DNA of 64,000 bases from assembly GCA_003971905.1 (NCBI GenBank), contig RSEE01000014.1, positions 903,205-967,204 on the forward strand, read 5' to 3'. Position 1 is the stretch's first letter. The number at the start of each line of letters is the position of its first letter. This document shows positions 30,972 to 41,018 of the stretch, in pieces. Made by a program: the position numbers and the translations under genes. The DNA is from Moniliella sp. 'wahieum'. Lineage: Eukaryota > Basidiomycota > Moniliellomycetes > Moniliellales > Moniliellaceae. The notes under the pieces were generated by a model. It saw only the letters and a list, made by a program, of their open reading frames with translations, did no database searches and was not told the DNA's origin.

Positions 30972-33900
30972 TCATGTGGACTGGATCCATCTCTCGACGC
31001 GGAGTTGAGCAAGATGGCTTGTCAGGGCGGGACGGCCGAGAGGCTTGGTGAGGACGTCCGCTGGGTTCCTTTCGCCGGGGATGTGTACAAGTATGGCCTC
31101 GCCCGAGTCCACGTGTTGCCGTACATTGTGGTACCGGATCTTCAGCTCTCGGAGCTTGCCGGTGCTGCCAAATTTGTGGGCGAGATCGACGACAGACTTA
31201 TTGTCGCAATACCAATGAATGGGTGTACCCTCGCCGATGGCCCCAAGCTCGATCATGATGTTCTTGACATAGTTGGCGTCAACCAGTCCATCATATCCTG
31301 CCGTATATTCGGCGGCGGCGGTACTGGTAACGCTCTTCGGCTGAAGAATGGATCGCCACGACACCGGCACACCGTACACCATCAGTAGGCATCCAGATGT
31401 GGAGCGTGCCTGGATGGGATCTCCCGCCAAGTCGGAATCTGTATACAGCGCAATGGCCGGTGCATCTGATGTTGGGGTCAACCTCAGGCCCTTTCCTCGA
31501 GTATGGTACAGGTAGCGAAGGAAGTCATCGACTGCTTGATGATGCTGCTGCGATGGGTCGGCAGCGGCTCTGCTGAGGGCCGTGATAGCGAAGAGGGAGT
31601 CAGGCCGGCCCATTCGTGCAGCCCACAGTCCCGATCCGATCTTCCCCTGATATGCCTTGCGCAAGGCTGGGAGGGATGGGGGTTCAGGGTCGGCACGGGG
31701 CGGTATCATCCGTACGGGATGTGGGAGAGTCCGGATCCACGGGGCTTTGATGTGGTGCTTTGCCACCACTTCCTCGATGAACTTTGGTTGGCTCAGGTAC
31801 AGCTCCCCACCGATCCGATCGTATTGGCATCCCAGGTGGTAGTGAAGGGGACCGTTACCACGAACATCAATGTGTGTGTTTTCTCGGCCATAAACTCCTC
31901 GTACTTTTGGTGTGACTTGCATGCGAGGAGCAGATCGTCGGTGTGGACCGCCAGGAGGATCTGCTCACCCGTGGTGCAGCGCGCACGAACAAGCAGGGCT
32001 CGGTCAAGCTTTGCGTGAAGCCGAGCTTGTCACGCAGCAGGTTCCGGATGTATCGTGCCCAGTTTGCTCCGCTCTGATGTAGCCCGTATAGACTCTTCTT
32101 GAGACGCCACACGCGACCACCCGCTTCGGGGAAGTAGGGGGGTGGGCGGATGTAGACTGCTTCTTCGAGGGGGGCGTTCAGGTACGCTGCATTGACGTCC
32201 GCCGAGAAGAGGCCAAACTTATACTTCTCGGCCAGCACGACGAGGGTCAGGATGGCAGGTGTGCGCACCGATGGTGCGAACGTCTGGCCCCAAGTCTCGG
32301 CCGATTGTTGGTGTCCGCCCGCGACAAAGCGCGCGCGGTGGCGCAGGAACCGGCCCTCGGCGTCCGTCTTTGTGGTGATGCGCCATAGTCCTATGAGGAT
32401 TTGTGCACCCGGTGGTGGGTACGTAGCCTCGTAGGTGCCGTATCGCGCGAGTGTGGCCACCTCGTCGGCCATAGCCTGCTTGACCATGGCAAAGGAGGGT
32501 GAGTCTCGAGACCCTTGAGCGTCTTGGGAGCGAGGGGTACGCCATCCTTGGTGAGCTGAACCGTGTCCGGGTGGATGGGTGCGCTGAGAGCAGTCATGGC
32601 GGCGTATTCGGGAGGTTGAACTGTGTCGGCAAACGGGGGGGCGGATGTGTCAGGTAGGGGGCGGGCGATGCCGATCTCTGGTGCGGCGCAGTGGGGCGTG
32701 GCGGCTGCAGCACGAGCATGGTAGGTCGTGTCGGTGGGGTCGTCAGCGATTGGGAGTGTGTGCAGGTCGAGGGAGGTGCGGGTGGTGCGCTGGCGGAGGG
32801 GGTAGCGGCGCGGAGGGGGGGTGGTGGTGGGAGCGGGTGTCTGGGGTGTGGCGGCGGTTCGGGGCATGGGTGCTGCCGCGGCTGGCGGAGTAGGGTTAGC
32901 GTCTTTTTCACTGTCGATTTTAATTTGAGGTGATTTGGAGATGTCGGGTGGGAAGTGGTCGGGGTGGAGATGGGGGTAGATGGCGTTGCCCCATTTGTAC
33001 GGTTTCGACCAGCGGTAGGTGAAGGTACCCAGGGATGGTTGGTATGTGGCGAAGAGCCATCCCTTTGATCCGCGCTGATGGTGGTATCCTACCAGCATAC
33101 CTTCCTCTGCCCGCGCGCTGAGCTTGTGCTCGCGGCGTGACTCGGGCAGATGGAGGTATGCAACGCGGCCAAAGGGTTGCATCGGTAACGAGTATGCGTG
33201 GCCTTTGTATCGCTCAAATCGCGATTTGTTGTCTTCCCCGGATGTTTTGAGTGGCATTTGGTTTTGGGTGAAGCACGCAGCGTGGAGGCTGTGTTCCCAC
33301 CAGTCCGACGTCGGAAGACCTGTACCCAAGAGCAACTGCCTTGCACGAGTCGTTATGGTTCGGATGGCACGCTCAGCCACACCGTTGCTAGCACTCTGCC
33401 CCGGGATTGTCCGTTCTGACGTGATGCCTTGCTCGTCCAGAAAAGGTTGCAGTGCGCTTGTCAATTCGGGGGCGTTGTCCGTGCGCAAAGTCCGCAGCAG
33501 TCTGTCCGGGCCGTAGCGTTGCTCCCGCAATATGAGGTTCCGCAGTTCCTTCGTTGCAGCGCCCTTTGTCGGGATCGCTGTGGTGAAGACGTACCGCGTG
33601 AAGTCATCAACGGCGACGAGGGCGTATCCGTGCCCCATGCCGGTTACCCGGGGGAGGTCTACTACGTCGACGTGGAGGACCTCGAAAGGTCTTTTGGATC
33701 GGAGGCGGTCCCGGCTCGGATGGGGCGATGCTGTCGCTAGTGCCACCGCGCATGTTGGGCAATCCCACTCTGAACGACAGAGGGAGATATGCTTGGCTGT
33801 GACGCGGAGGCCTGCGGTTTCCGATCGTGTAAGCCAGGGGAGGAGGTCGATGGCTGCGTGGTTCCAGCGTTTGTGGGCTTTAGAGACGTGGTCCAGGGCC

Positions 33901-34382
33901 AGGGATGCTGCGAGGGAGTTTGGGGTTGAGGGTGGGTCGGCCGGTTTGATCGGTTTGGTCGCCATGGCCCGCAGGGGTGTGGGTGGCGTTCGCGGGTTGT
34001 GTAAGATCGTGAATTGATAGTCACTGCCGGTTACTTTTCGTAGGGTGGATCCTGGGTTACCAAGCCAGATACCCTTCTGGTGTGGGGCGAAGTATGATGC
34101 GATTCCGGTGTTCGACAGGTGTGCTACACTGACGAGATTTCGGCTGAAACGGGGCATGTATAGGCTGTTGGGGAGTTTTATCTCCATTTGGTGTCCTCCT
34201 AAGCATCGGATACGGATTGTGGCCGTGCCTCGTCCTTCCGCCTTTACATGTGTCCCGTTAGCAACCTCTATCTCGTCGTCGCAAGGGGTCATGGATGTGA
34301 AGACGGATTTGTCTTTCCAAATGGATGGGAATGCCCCACTGTCATATAATGCCCGGATGATTCGCATTTCGCCCCCGAGTTC
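30972..34382 (-). pseudogene. Element A pol: protease, integrase, reverse transcriptase, RNase H
   Basis: Begins directly after the gag UAG at 34383, in the same frame, with the protease motif LYDSGA. Integrase follows: the zinc-binding region with WDCPTC near 33765, then the catalytic core with VDVVDLPRV and TDNAPEL. A Pro/Thr-rich linker follows. Reverse transcriptase includes LFSADVNAAYLNAPL and WRLKKSLYGLHQSG, and an active-site box reading HTDDLLL instead of the usual YVDD. RNase H has YTDSDLAGD and the stop is at 30972. The frame breaks near 32500 (one G would repair it), near 31990 and near 31900. With assembly errors common here I cannot tell an inactive copy from a correct one, hence the pseudogene label. 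Confidence 0.85.
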
Positions 34383-35630
34383 CTAGTAGTCAGCTGTGCC
34401 CGCATCAACGTCAATCACTTCAGACTCGGGAGAGCTCGCTCTCTGAGCGACGTGAGCGTTGGCTCGGCCTGGGTTGCGCGGAGGGACAACAGGTTTATTA
34501 GACGTCGCGCTGCGCCAGGGTTGGTTGGTGCGGTCTTGCCCCTTGGTCTTTGTGTCCGCGAGGTTGTCGTCGCCGGCTTTGCCCCCGCTGGAGTTTTTTC
34601 CCCCGCTGGTGGGTCGTCCCCCGCTGTCGGGTCGAGTCCAAGGCGTTCCTCCGTTGACCGGCTTGCCTCCGTTTCTCTTCCTTTCTCCACCGGGATACGT
34701 GGCGGCTGGTATGTCCATCACGGCCTGCCGTAACTTGTCTAGACTCGAGCGCTCTTCACGCTGGCGAATGCTCATGTCGCGTAAGCCGAGTAGGATCCCA
34801 GTGCGTTCCTGCTCTTCCGTAAGTGGGATGCCCGCTCGCGTCAGGCTTGCACTGATCTCTTCCATGTAGTCGAGGTAGTCTCGACCCGATCGGTTTCCTT
34901 GGTCGGCCGAAAAGTAGCGAATGAGTAGAGGCCCTCTGTTTGCGGTAGGCGTATATCCATACCGCTGACGCAGCATGTTCAGCGTGTCCTGGGTGCATGA
35001 TATTTCGTGGTGGGTGCGGATCGTCCGGAAGAGGGTTGACGGCATGGCTTCCCTAAGAAGGTTGTGCAAGCGTCTGTCGAGGTCCTCGGTGAAGTAGCGG
35101 GAGCTGCGACCATTCTGGACGACGTCGCTTGCGTGGGGGTGGGCATCTGTTATCGCGAAGAGAAATTCGTCTTCCCAAGCGCTGTAGGCGGACGGGTCTT
35201 TGTTCAGATCAGGCCACTTGATATTCTTGGTGGGAGACTCGCGTAGTGATCTGTAAAGGTCGTACTCGGGTCGCGAGGCTGCGCCTGTAGGTGCCCCCAA
35301 AGTTGCGTTGGGTTGAGTTTCCATTTGGTGGATGTTTTGCACCACAAAATTCGTAGCCCGTCGAACCCAGTTTGTCGTGATAGACGTAGGTTCGTCCTTC
35401 CATCCAAGCCACTCGGCTCTGTCGTGTATAGCTCTGTTGATCTTCTCTTTAACGACATCGATGTCGTTCGTCTTCTTGAACCACAGGTGCGCTTCGGCGC
35501 AAAGCATCATGAGTTCCTCGTTGTCGGTGCCAATCGGTGGCGGATCGCGACCGGTTGGTGTCCAGTAATCGCGCTTGTTCACCATTGTGGTGTCGCTGAC
35601 CGAGAGATCGGTGTTAGCGTTGGCGCCCAT
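34383..35630 (-). CDS. Element A gag
   Basis: Capsid protein of the copia element. The Met at 35630 lies 55 bp inside the 5' LTR boundary. The frame is uninterrupted for 415 codons to a UAG at 34383. It contains a gag-like helical region (AWEDEFLFAITDAHPHASD, LLREAMPSTLFRTIRTHHE) and a Gly/Lys-rich basic tail (GGKPVNGGTPW). No CCHC zinc knuckle is visible, unlike element B. The open frame also continues upstream into the LTR to 35858, but the start inside the element is more plausible. Confidence 0.88.
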   Translation of the reverse strand: MGANANTDLSVSDTTMVNKRDYWTPTGRDPPPIGTDNEELMMLCAEAHLWFKKTNDIDVVKEKINRAIHDRAEWLGWKDEPTSITTNWVRRATNFVVQNIHQMETQPNATLGAPTGAASRPEYDLYRSLRESPTKNIKWPDLNKDPSAYSAWEDEFLFAITDAHPHASDVVQNGRSSRYFTEDLDRRLHNLLREAMPSTLFRTIRTHHEISCTQDTLNMLRQRYGYTPTANRGPLLIRYFSADQGNRSGRDYLDYMEEISASLTRAGIPLTEEQERTGILLGLRDMSIRQREERSSLDKLRQAVMDIPAATYPGGERKRNGGKPVNGGTPWTRPDSGGRPTSGGKNSSGGKAGDDNLADTKTKGQDRTNQPWRSATSNKPVVPPRNPGRANAHVAQRASSPESEVIDVDAGTADY

Positions 35631-35684
35631 GGTTGTGGGTGTAGTTTTGGCCAGCTCAGGGATGAGCAGATAAGGATGTAACTC

Positions 35685-35844
35685 TGTCGGCCTCGCTACT
35701 ACCACAGAATGTGAGCACTGAACGTCGTATTGGACTAAGAAGCTTCTGCGACTGACTCGTCCAGAAGACTGGTGCGAGCTCGGAAGGAATGAAAGCTGAC
35801 TCACGTGACTCAGGGTCCGCGCGGTCCTAGGACGGATGTCAACA
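35685..35844 (-). repeat. 5' LTR of element A
   Basis: A 160-bp LTR identical to 30789-30948 except for one base. It carries the element promoter and ends 37 bp before the divergently transcribed MFS start codon. Confidence 0.95.
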
Positions 35845-35849
35845 CTCCC
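35845..35849. repeat. Target site duplication CTCCC, right copy of element A
   Basis: Five bases identical to those at 30784-30788, directly after the right LTR. Confidence 0.88.
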
Positions 35850-35881
35850 GACCACCACTCCACCCCCCCCCGTCTCTGGCC

Positions 35882-38146
35882 ATGGCTTCTGCCGCCGCGC
35901 CAGACCCCGTGCCGCCGGCCCAGGGCAGCCCCGCCGCGCCTCCGCCCGTCACCCTCCAAGGCCAGGAGGACCCCCACAACTGGAGCGAGCGCAAGCGCTG
36001 GGGCATGGTCATCCTCGTCTCCCTCATGGGCTTCATATCCCCCCTCGGCTCCTCCATCACCGTCGCCGGATCCAAGTCGCTGGAACAGACCATGGACCTG
36101 GCCAGCCGTCTGCTGGCGACCGTGCCCGTTTCCACCTACCGCTCGGTACGCGTCTCCCTGCCTTGTTGTGCTTCGTCTGCCGAGCCGCAGCGCGTACTGA
36201 CCTGGAAGCGCTTCTCCGTCTAGGCCTCGCCTTTGGCCCCTTTGTCTTTGCCCCGGCCTCGGAGCTGATTGGCCGCCGGCCAGTTTACGTGGCAACGGCG
36301 GTTATCTTTGTAGCCTTCAACGCCAGCACCGCTGCCGCGCCCAACTACCCCGGCCTTGTTATTCTCCGTTTCCTCGCGGGCATATTTGGTTCGACAGGAC
36401 CTACACTAGGCTCGGGTGTGATTGGTGATATGTTCCAGCCCCGCTTCCGGGGCCGTGCGGTCGCCATCTACGGATTGGGACCATTACTGGGACCCGTGGT
36501 GGGGAACCTGATCAGTGGGTACATTAGCCAAGCCACCCATTCGTTCCGCTGGCTGTTGTGGACCTTGACAATTGTATGTTGGCCCTGTCCCATTCCATTG
36601 CGCATGGCGTACTCACCCTACCATCGTCTCCTTTCAGATCTCCGGGGCCGTGATGGGGGCGATTGTGCTTTTCCTAGAGGAGACGTATGCATTTGTCCTG
36701 ATTGAGCGCAAGCGGCAGCGCCTTGCTGGCTACGACGTCTCGTGGCAGGCCCGTGCTCAGCATTCGGTCCATACCATGCTTCGCCCCTGGATTTGGCACC
36801 CATCGCCCGCAGCCCAACAAAAGTTCCGCTTGGCCATGACCCGGCCCTTCCGATTACTGTTTTGCAACCCCATCTGTGCCATCTTCAGTCTGTATCAAGG
36901 CTTTGTCTATGGTGTCATGTTTATCTTTCTCACTCAGCACCCCTTGCTCTTCCAACAGCGCAGTGACGTTTCCTCCTCCGGCTCGGGCGCCACCAGTACT
37001 GGCTCCGTGTCGTCCAACCATCTTGCCTCCGTCACGCGACGACAGACCCCGTCTTCCTCATCTCAGGCTTCCGCTCACCATGACCGCATTGGTTCCGACC
37101 ACACCGATCCCAACTTGCATCGTCTTCCCTCCTATGGCTGGTCCATGGGTAATGCTGGTCTGAGCTATCTCGGTTTGGGACTCGGTTTCTTGATTGCTAT
37201 GCTGCTCAATGCGCTCCTTTCCGATCTCCTCTACCGTCGCCTCGTCGCCACAGACGGAGAACTGCGATGGGCCCTGTTAAACCCTCGGATCGGGGTAGAT
37301 CAACTGGCCCAAGAGACCGAGCTGCGTGCTGCTACCCACGAACTGTTGCAGGGCAGTCGGCCCGCCTCGGTTCGTTCGCAGCAGCCCCCTCCTCCTTCCT
37401 GTCCTCCTCCCCCATGTCCTCCTCCCTCATGTCCTCCTCCCTCATGTCCCCCTCCCTCCTGTCCTCCTCCCTCCTGTGCCCCTCCCCCTCCGTCTCTCAC
37501 CACACGGGTGGGGGTCGCACATGCCGTTCCCCCGCCATATGGGGCGTCCTCTCCCCCCTCGCACTCGGATACGATCCAGGCCGCTGAATCTGAGCCTATT
37601 CCCAATGCCGAATCTGGCATGAACCCCATCGACGTGCCCGAGAAGAGTGACGATCCTCCCCTATCGGAAAAGGGGAGTGATGTGGAGAAGCAAGGAGCCG
37701 TGATGCCGCTTGCGACGCCGCCTGCACCTACGCCCCGCAAGGGTCGGCCTGAATACCGTCTTCCGTTCTGTCTGCTGGGCATGCTGATTCTTCCCTGTGG
37801 GCTTCTGCTCTTTGGCTGGAGTGCCTCGGCCAAGACGCATTGGTCTGTGCCGCTAGTCGGCTCGCTCGTCACGGGCGCCGGGCTAATCCTGTGCTTCCAG
37901 ACGATTCTCATGTACTTGGTCGATGCGTTTGTGCCCTACAGCGCATCGGCCACCGCATGCTCTGTCCTGACCCGCTCCGTGCTCGCAGCGGGCTTCCCCT
38001 TGTTTGCCGAGTACCTCTATGCGGCCCTGGGCTATGGCGGCGGGTCGTCTCTGTTGGCGGGCATTGCGCTGTTGGGCGCGCCCGTGCCGGTGATTATGTT
38101 TGTTTATGGGCCGCGGCTTCGTACCCGGTTTGCGTTTACGGGCTAG
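35882..38146 (+). CDS. Major facilitator superfamily transporter, DHA1 drug/polyamine type
   Basis: A plasma-membrane proton antiporter of the TPO1/CaMDR1-like group. The start at 35882 is followed by the family signature EDPHNWSERKRW and helix 1. After an intron (36146-36223) come FAPASELIGRRPVY (loop 2-3) and FLAGIFGSTGPTLGSGVIGDM, then an intron at 36574-36637 (GTATGT..CAG). A large cytoplasmic loop of about 270 residues lies between helices 6 and 7. It holds Ser-rich stretches and a Cys-Pro repeat encoded by a 15-bp minisatellite (37399-37489). The last helices follow, ending at 38146. One G appears missing at the first splice acceptor. Copia element A sits 33 bp upstream, so the native promoter is displaced by 5 kb. 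The substrate cannot be told. Confidence 0.85.
37399..37489 (+). repeat. 15-bp coding minisatellite in the MFS central loop
   Basis: About six imperfect units of TGTCCTCCTCCCTCA encode CPPPS repeats in the cytoplasmic loop. The unit length is a multiple of three, so copy-number change keeps the frame. Confidence 0.85.
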
Positions 38147-38819
38147 CGGCTGAAGCGCCCGGTTCTTAACGCCCCTACTGGCCGGCCAATGCCGTGGTCA
38201 TCGGCGGGGTGGGGAGTGGGGAGTGCGGCGCATTGGCCCGCTTCACTTCCCCGCGTTAAAAAGCACCCTCCATACCCGATTCACCTCCCTTCCGGCCTCC
38301 CTCCCTAGTCACTCGCTACTCCCCATCCTCAGATCGGCCCCCATCCTAGCACCCCCATGGATTGTATACTTTCCGCATTGGAACATTCTTAATTGCACTT
38401 ACTTCCCATATCGCACGACGGATGGAACCATCGTTGTACACTGCACACTGCACTCGCACTCTCCCCGCCCCTGAGGGCCGCCGGGGAGCTCGTCGGCCCC
38501 GTGTTAGCTGGTGTCGCTTCTGTGGGCGGACGCTCTCGAGCAGCGGCCTGGAGCATGTTGGGCTTTGCCAGCCCCTGGCTAACACTAGGAAACTTGAAGC
38601 TTGAACGAGAGGTATACAGATTGGATACAGATTTTGGCTGTGGCAAGAGGCGAGACGCGACGTCGCCCGATGCGCGCGACTGACGCGTTCACATTGCCCC
38701 CGCATGGCCTCTCAGATACCAGCCCACAGGCGTCTTTGCCAGAGTGGGTGGGTTTTTTTTCACCGTGTTCTACCATATACCATCCCCTGCCTCCCGCCAG
38801 CCTCGCCCTCCCACCAACA
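38147..38819. other. Spacer between MFS transporter and RPA32
   Basis: About 670 bp, with the presumed promoter of the RPA32 gene. No recognisable gene. Confidence 0.4.
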
Positions 38820-39882
38820 ATGAACTATGTATTTGTATGGGCATGTCTCCTCGTTGCCCCTGGCCTTCCAGTACACTCAGCTGGGCCTGCGGCCTATCAC
38901 CATTCACCAGCTCAGGCATGCCGAGCCAAGCAGCGTCGACATGCCAATGCTGATTGACGACAAGGAGGTCAGAATGTATGCTGGCCTGTTGACGTGCTTC
39001 TTCTCATTGTTCTCTCACTCTGACACAGTTCTTCTTCTATCCTCTCTCTCTCGCCTTTTTCTAGGCTACCTTGTTGGCAGGGGTGCCGAGGCCCAAGGCG
39101 GCGAGCTGTTTAGTTCGTTTGTCGTTGATGATGGCACAGGATCGATCGAGTGTAAACTATGGAGCATCAAGACCACTCCACTGAGCGTCGGGTTGAATGA
39201 ATATGCATGTGTGCGTGGCGTGGTCAAGCAGTTCCAAGGCACCGCCACCATCTCGGCTTCCGCAGTGCCCATGGTTGCCGACCTCCAAGCCATCTGGGCC
39301 CATCTCGACCTGGCCATACACAGCGACGTATCCATGGGAGAGCACAACCCCTCCACCTCTGCCTCTGCGTCTTCCTTTGCAGTGCCTCTGCCTCTGCCTC
39401 CGCCCACGCCCTCACTCCCGCATTGCGCGTATCCAAAGCGCTGCAGCACCTCGCCCCGGAGAATCCCAAGGGCGTGTTGGTCGCCCAGATTCAAAAACGC
39501 GTGTGTCCACACTCGGTATGAACGATGTCGCGTACGTTCTGTCCTCTTCCCCTTCCTTTGCTTGGGTGTTGGACGAAGGACTGACGCTGCGTGTGTTGTT
39601 TTTTTGCTGAGGTGCAGCAATATCTTTACCGATCTGGCCGAAGCAGGTTCGGCGTACAGTGTCCGGGATGCCGACGACAACGACGTCTGCTTAAGTTCCT
39701 CTGGCGCTGCAACTTTAACCTCCCCCATATCCGCCACACCTTCTCCCCCCCCCCCTTCCACTTTCGCGTCCAACCTTTTTCCCGCATTCCCGCGCTTGTC
39801 GCCTGCTGATGCCTCTCAACTTGTTGTTCTGGCCAGCGCAGCACTCCATGCACTCCCACCAGTTCTCTGGCCCCCATCATAG
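38820..39882 (+). CDS. RFA2: Replication protein A 32-kDa subunit
   Basis: The middle subunit of the single-strand DNA-binding complex RPA, acting in replication and repair. The start at 38820 gives a three-codon exon. An intron at 38829-38871 (43 bp) joins it to YTQLGLRPITIHQL, the conserved entry to the OB fold. A second intron (38968-39064) precedes LVGRGAEAQGGELFSSFVV, then DDGTGSIECKLW and VRGVVKQFQG of the OB fold. The C-terminal winged helix is ALQHLAPENPKGVLVAQIQ near 39440, then an intron at 39532-39617 and NIFTDLAEAG. The GG at 39515-39516 lacks one G, which joins the two halves of the winged helix. A Ser/Pro-rich tail runs on to 39882. The usual Ser-rich phosphorylated N-terminus is absent or very short. 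Confidence 0.86.
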
Positions 39883-40409
39883 TGAGTGGTAGTACCCTGC
39901 CTCCTTTTCGTCATTTATCGCCTACACCCATCGCTCCTGGCCGTGACTAGTGACTGCGCTAGTAATCGTGATCCCTTCAAACAAGAGGGGGGGCGAGGCG
40001 ACCGGTAGTGCTATGGGGGCTCTATACGTACCAGCGTAGCATGCAGTTGTGCCAAGACCCAGGGGGACCAAAGGTCGGGAGGCGCGTGCTGCACGTGACG
40101 CGTGATGGCCGATGCAGATGCGGCAGGAGAGAAAAGCGGCGGATGCGTTTCAAACAAAGTGTGGGGGGGTGTATATACGGCGGTGAAAAAGGCACTGCAC
40201 TACCCGACCGCTGCCGTCTGCCCCGCCTTTCGGGGAGTACCGGTTCCCGGGCTATGAATGGCAGGCTTGTAAGTATATTGGCTGCAATCTCTATTACCTT
40301 CCCTCGGCCGGTAGTGCGCGGGCGCTGGACCTTGGCTGGTTCGCCACGCCCACCTGACGGACATCGACGAGTATACACGATACTAAGCCCCCTTACCGGC
40401 CCACCACAC
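39883..40409. other. Spacer left of copia element B
   Basis: About 530 bp with no recognised gene. A two-unit GTGACTA heptad lies at 39943-39956. Confidence 0.4.
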
Positions 40410-40414
40410 AATTC
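40410..40414. repeat. Target site duplication AATTC, left copy of element B
   Basis: Five bases before the leftmost LTR, identical to 53245-53249 after the rightmost LTR. No such duplication surrounds the middle LTR. Confidence 0.88.
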
Positions 40415-40760
40415 TGCTAGACTGCAGCTGGGAAACGCTATGGGCAGCACGAGAGATAAGCTTCAAGGCGTGCAAGAAGGCAGGGCAGTTAGCCACAAGT
40501 CCTTCAAGCAAGCTCGATTGCGAGGAGGACAACACAAGAACAGGGAAAGCAGAGGCGCACCTTCAAGGCGTGCAAGAAGGCAGGGCAGTTAGCCACAAGT
40601 CCTTCAAGCAAGCTGAAGGGAAGAAGATAAGAGTCAAGCAAGCAAGTCGGAACAGACAAAGGGGTGGCGTTGGCCACGCAAGGTTCGAATCACCCGAACC
40701 AGCGAGCATCACCGATCCATTGGAGAGAGTGCAGGTGAACCCTAGCACTACCCTCTAGCA
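40415..40760 (-). repeat. LTR of element B, left (3' LTR of copy 1)
   Basis: A 346-bp LTR with inverted ends TGCTAG and CTAGCA. It contains a 54-bp direct repeat (40461-40514 and 40561-40614). A polypurine tract AGGGGGGC (minus strand) abuts it at 40761-40768. Confidence 0.95.
40461..40614. repeat. 54-bp direct repeat inside the element B LTR
   Basis: The segments 40461-40514 and 40561-40614 are identical and start exactly 100 bp apart. The same duplication is present in the other two LTRs, so it predates them. Confidence 0.93.
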
Positions 40761-41018
40761 GCCCCCCTCGGTGAGCTCGCCAGGCCAAAGGTGGTGAGGG
40801 CCAAAGAACATCGAGACGAAAGGGAGAAATGATTCACGGCCGCGAGCGCCAAACATGTATTTGTTCTGGTGAGCAGGAACTGGTAAAACAAACGCATCGT
40901 GGATGCGAGAAAAAAAAAACCCAGTCCCGCTGCGATTTAATTTGTGTAGATGAGAAAGCCAAGACGAAAGAAAAGAAACCGGTCTTGAGAGAAAGAAGGG
41001 CTCCGGAGCCCAACGTGG

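Larger units (their letters stand above)
30789..35844 (-). mobile_element. Ty1/copia LTR retrotransposon, element A
   Basis: A complete 5.06-kb element transcribed leftward. Two 160-bp LTRs beginning TG and ending CA differ by a single base (T at the left copy, G at the right copy, 44-50 bp in), so insertion was recent. A perfect 5-bp duplication CTCCC flanks it. The order gag, protease, integrase, reverse transcriptase, RNase H is the copia order. Gag and pol lie in one frame separated by a single UAG. Pol has about three further frame breaks. The element lies 33 bp upstream of the start codon of the MFS transporter, in opposite orientation to it. No convincing primer-binding site was recognised next to the 5' LTR. 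Confidence 0.95.

Noticed and set aside
35630-35858. Upstream extension of the element A gag frame through the LTR to 35858
   Set aside because: The extension would start outside the element and cross the LTR. The Met at 35630 inside the element is a better start.
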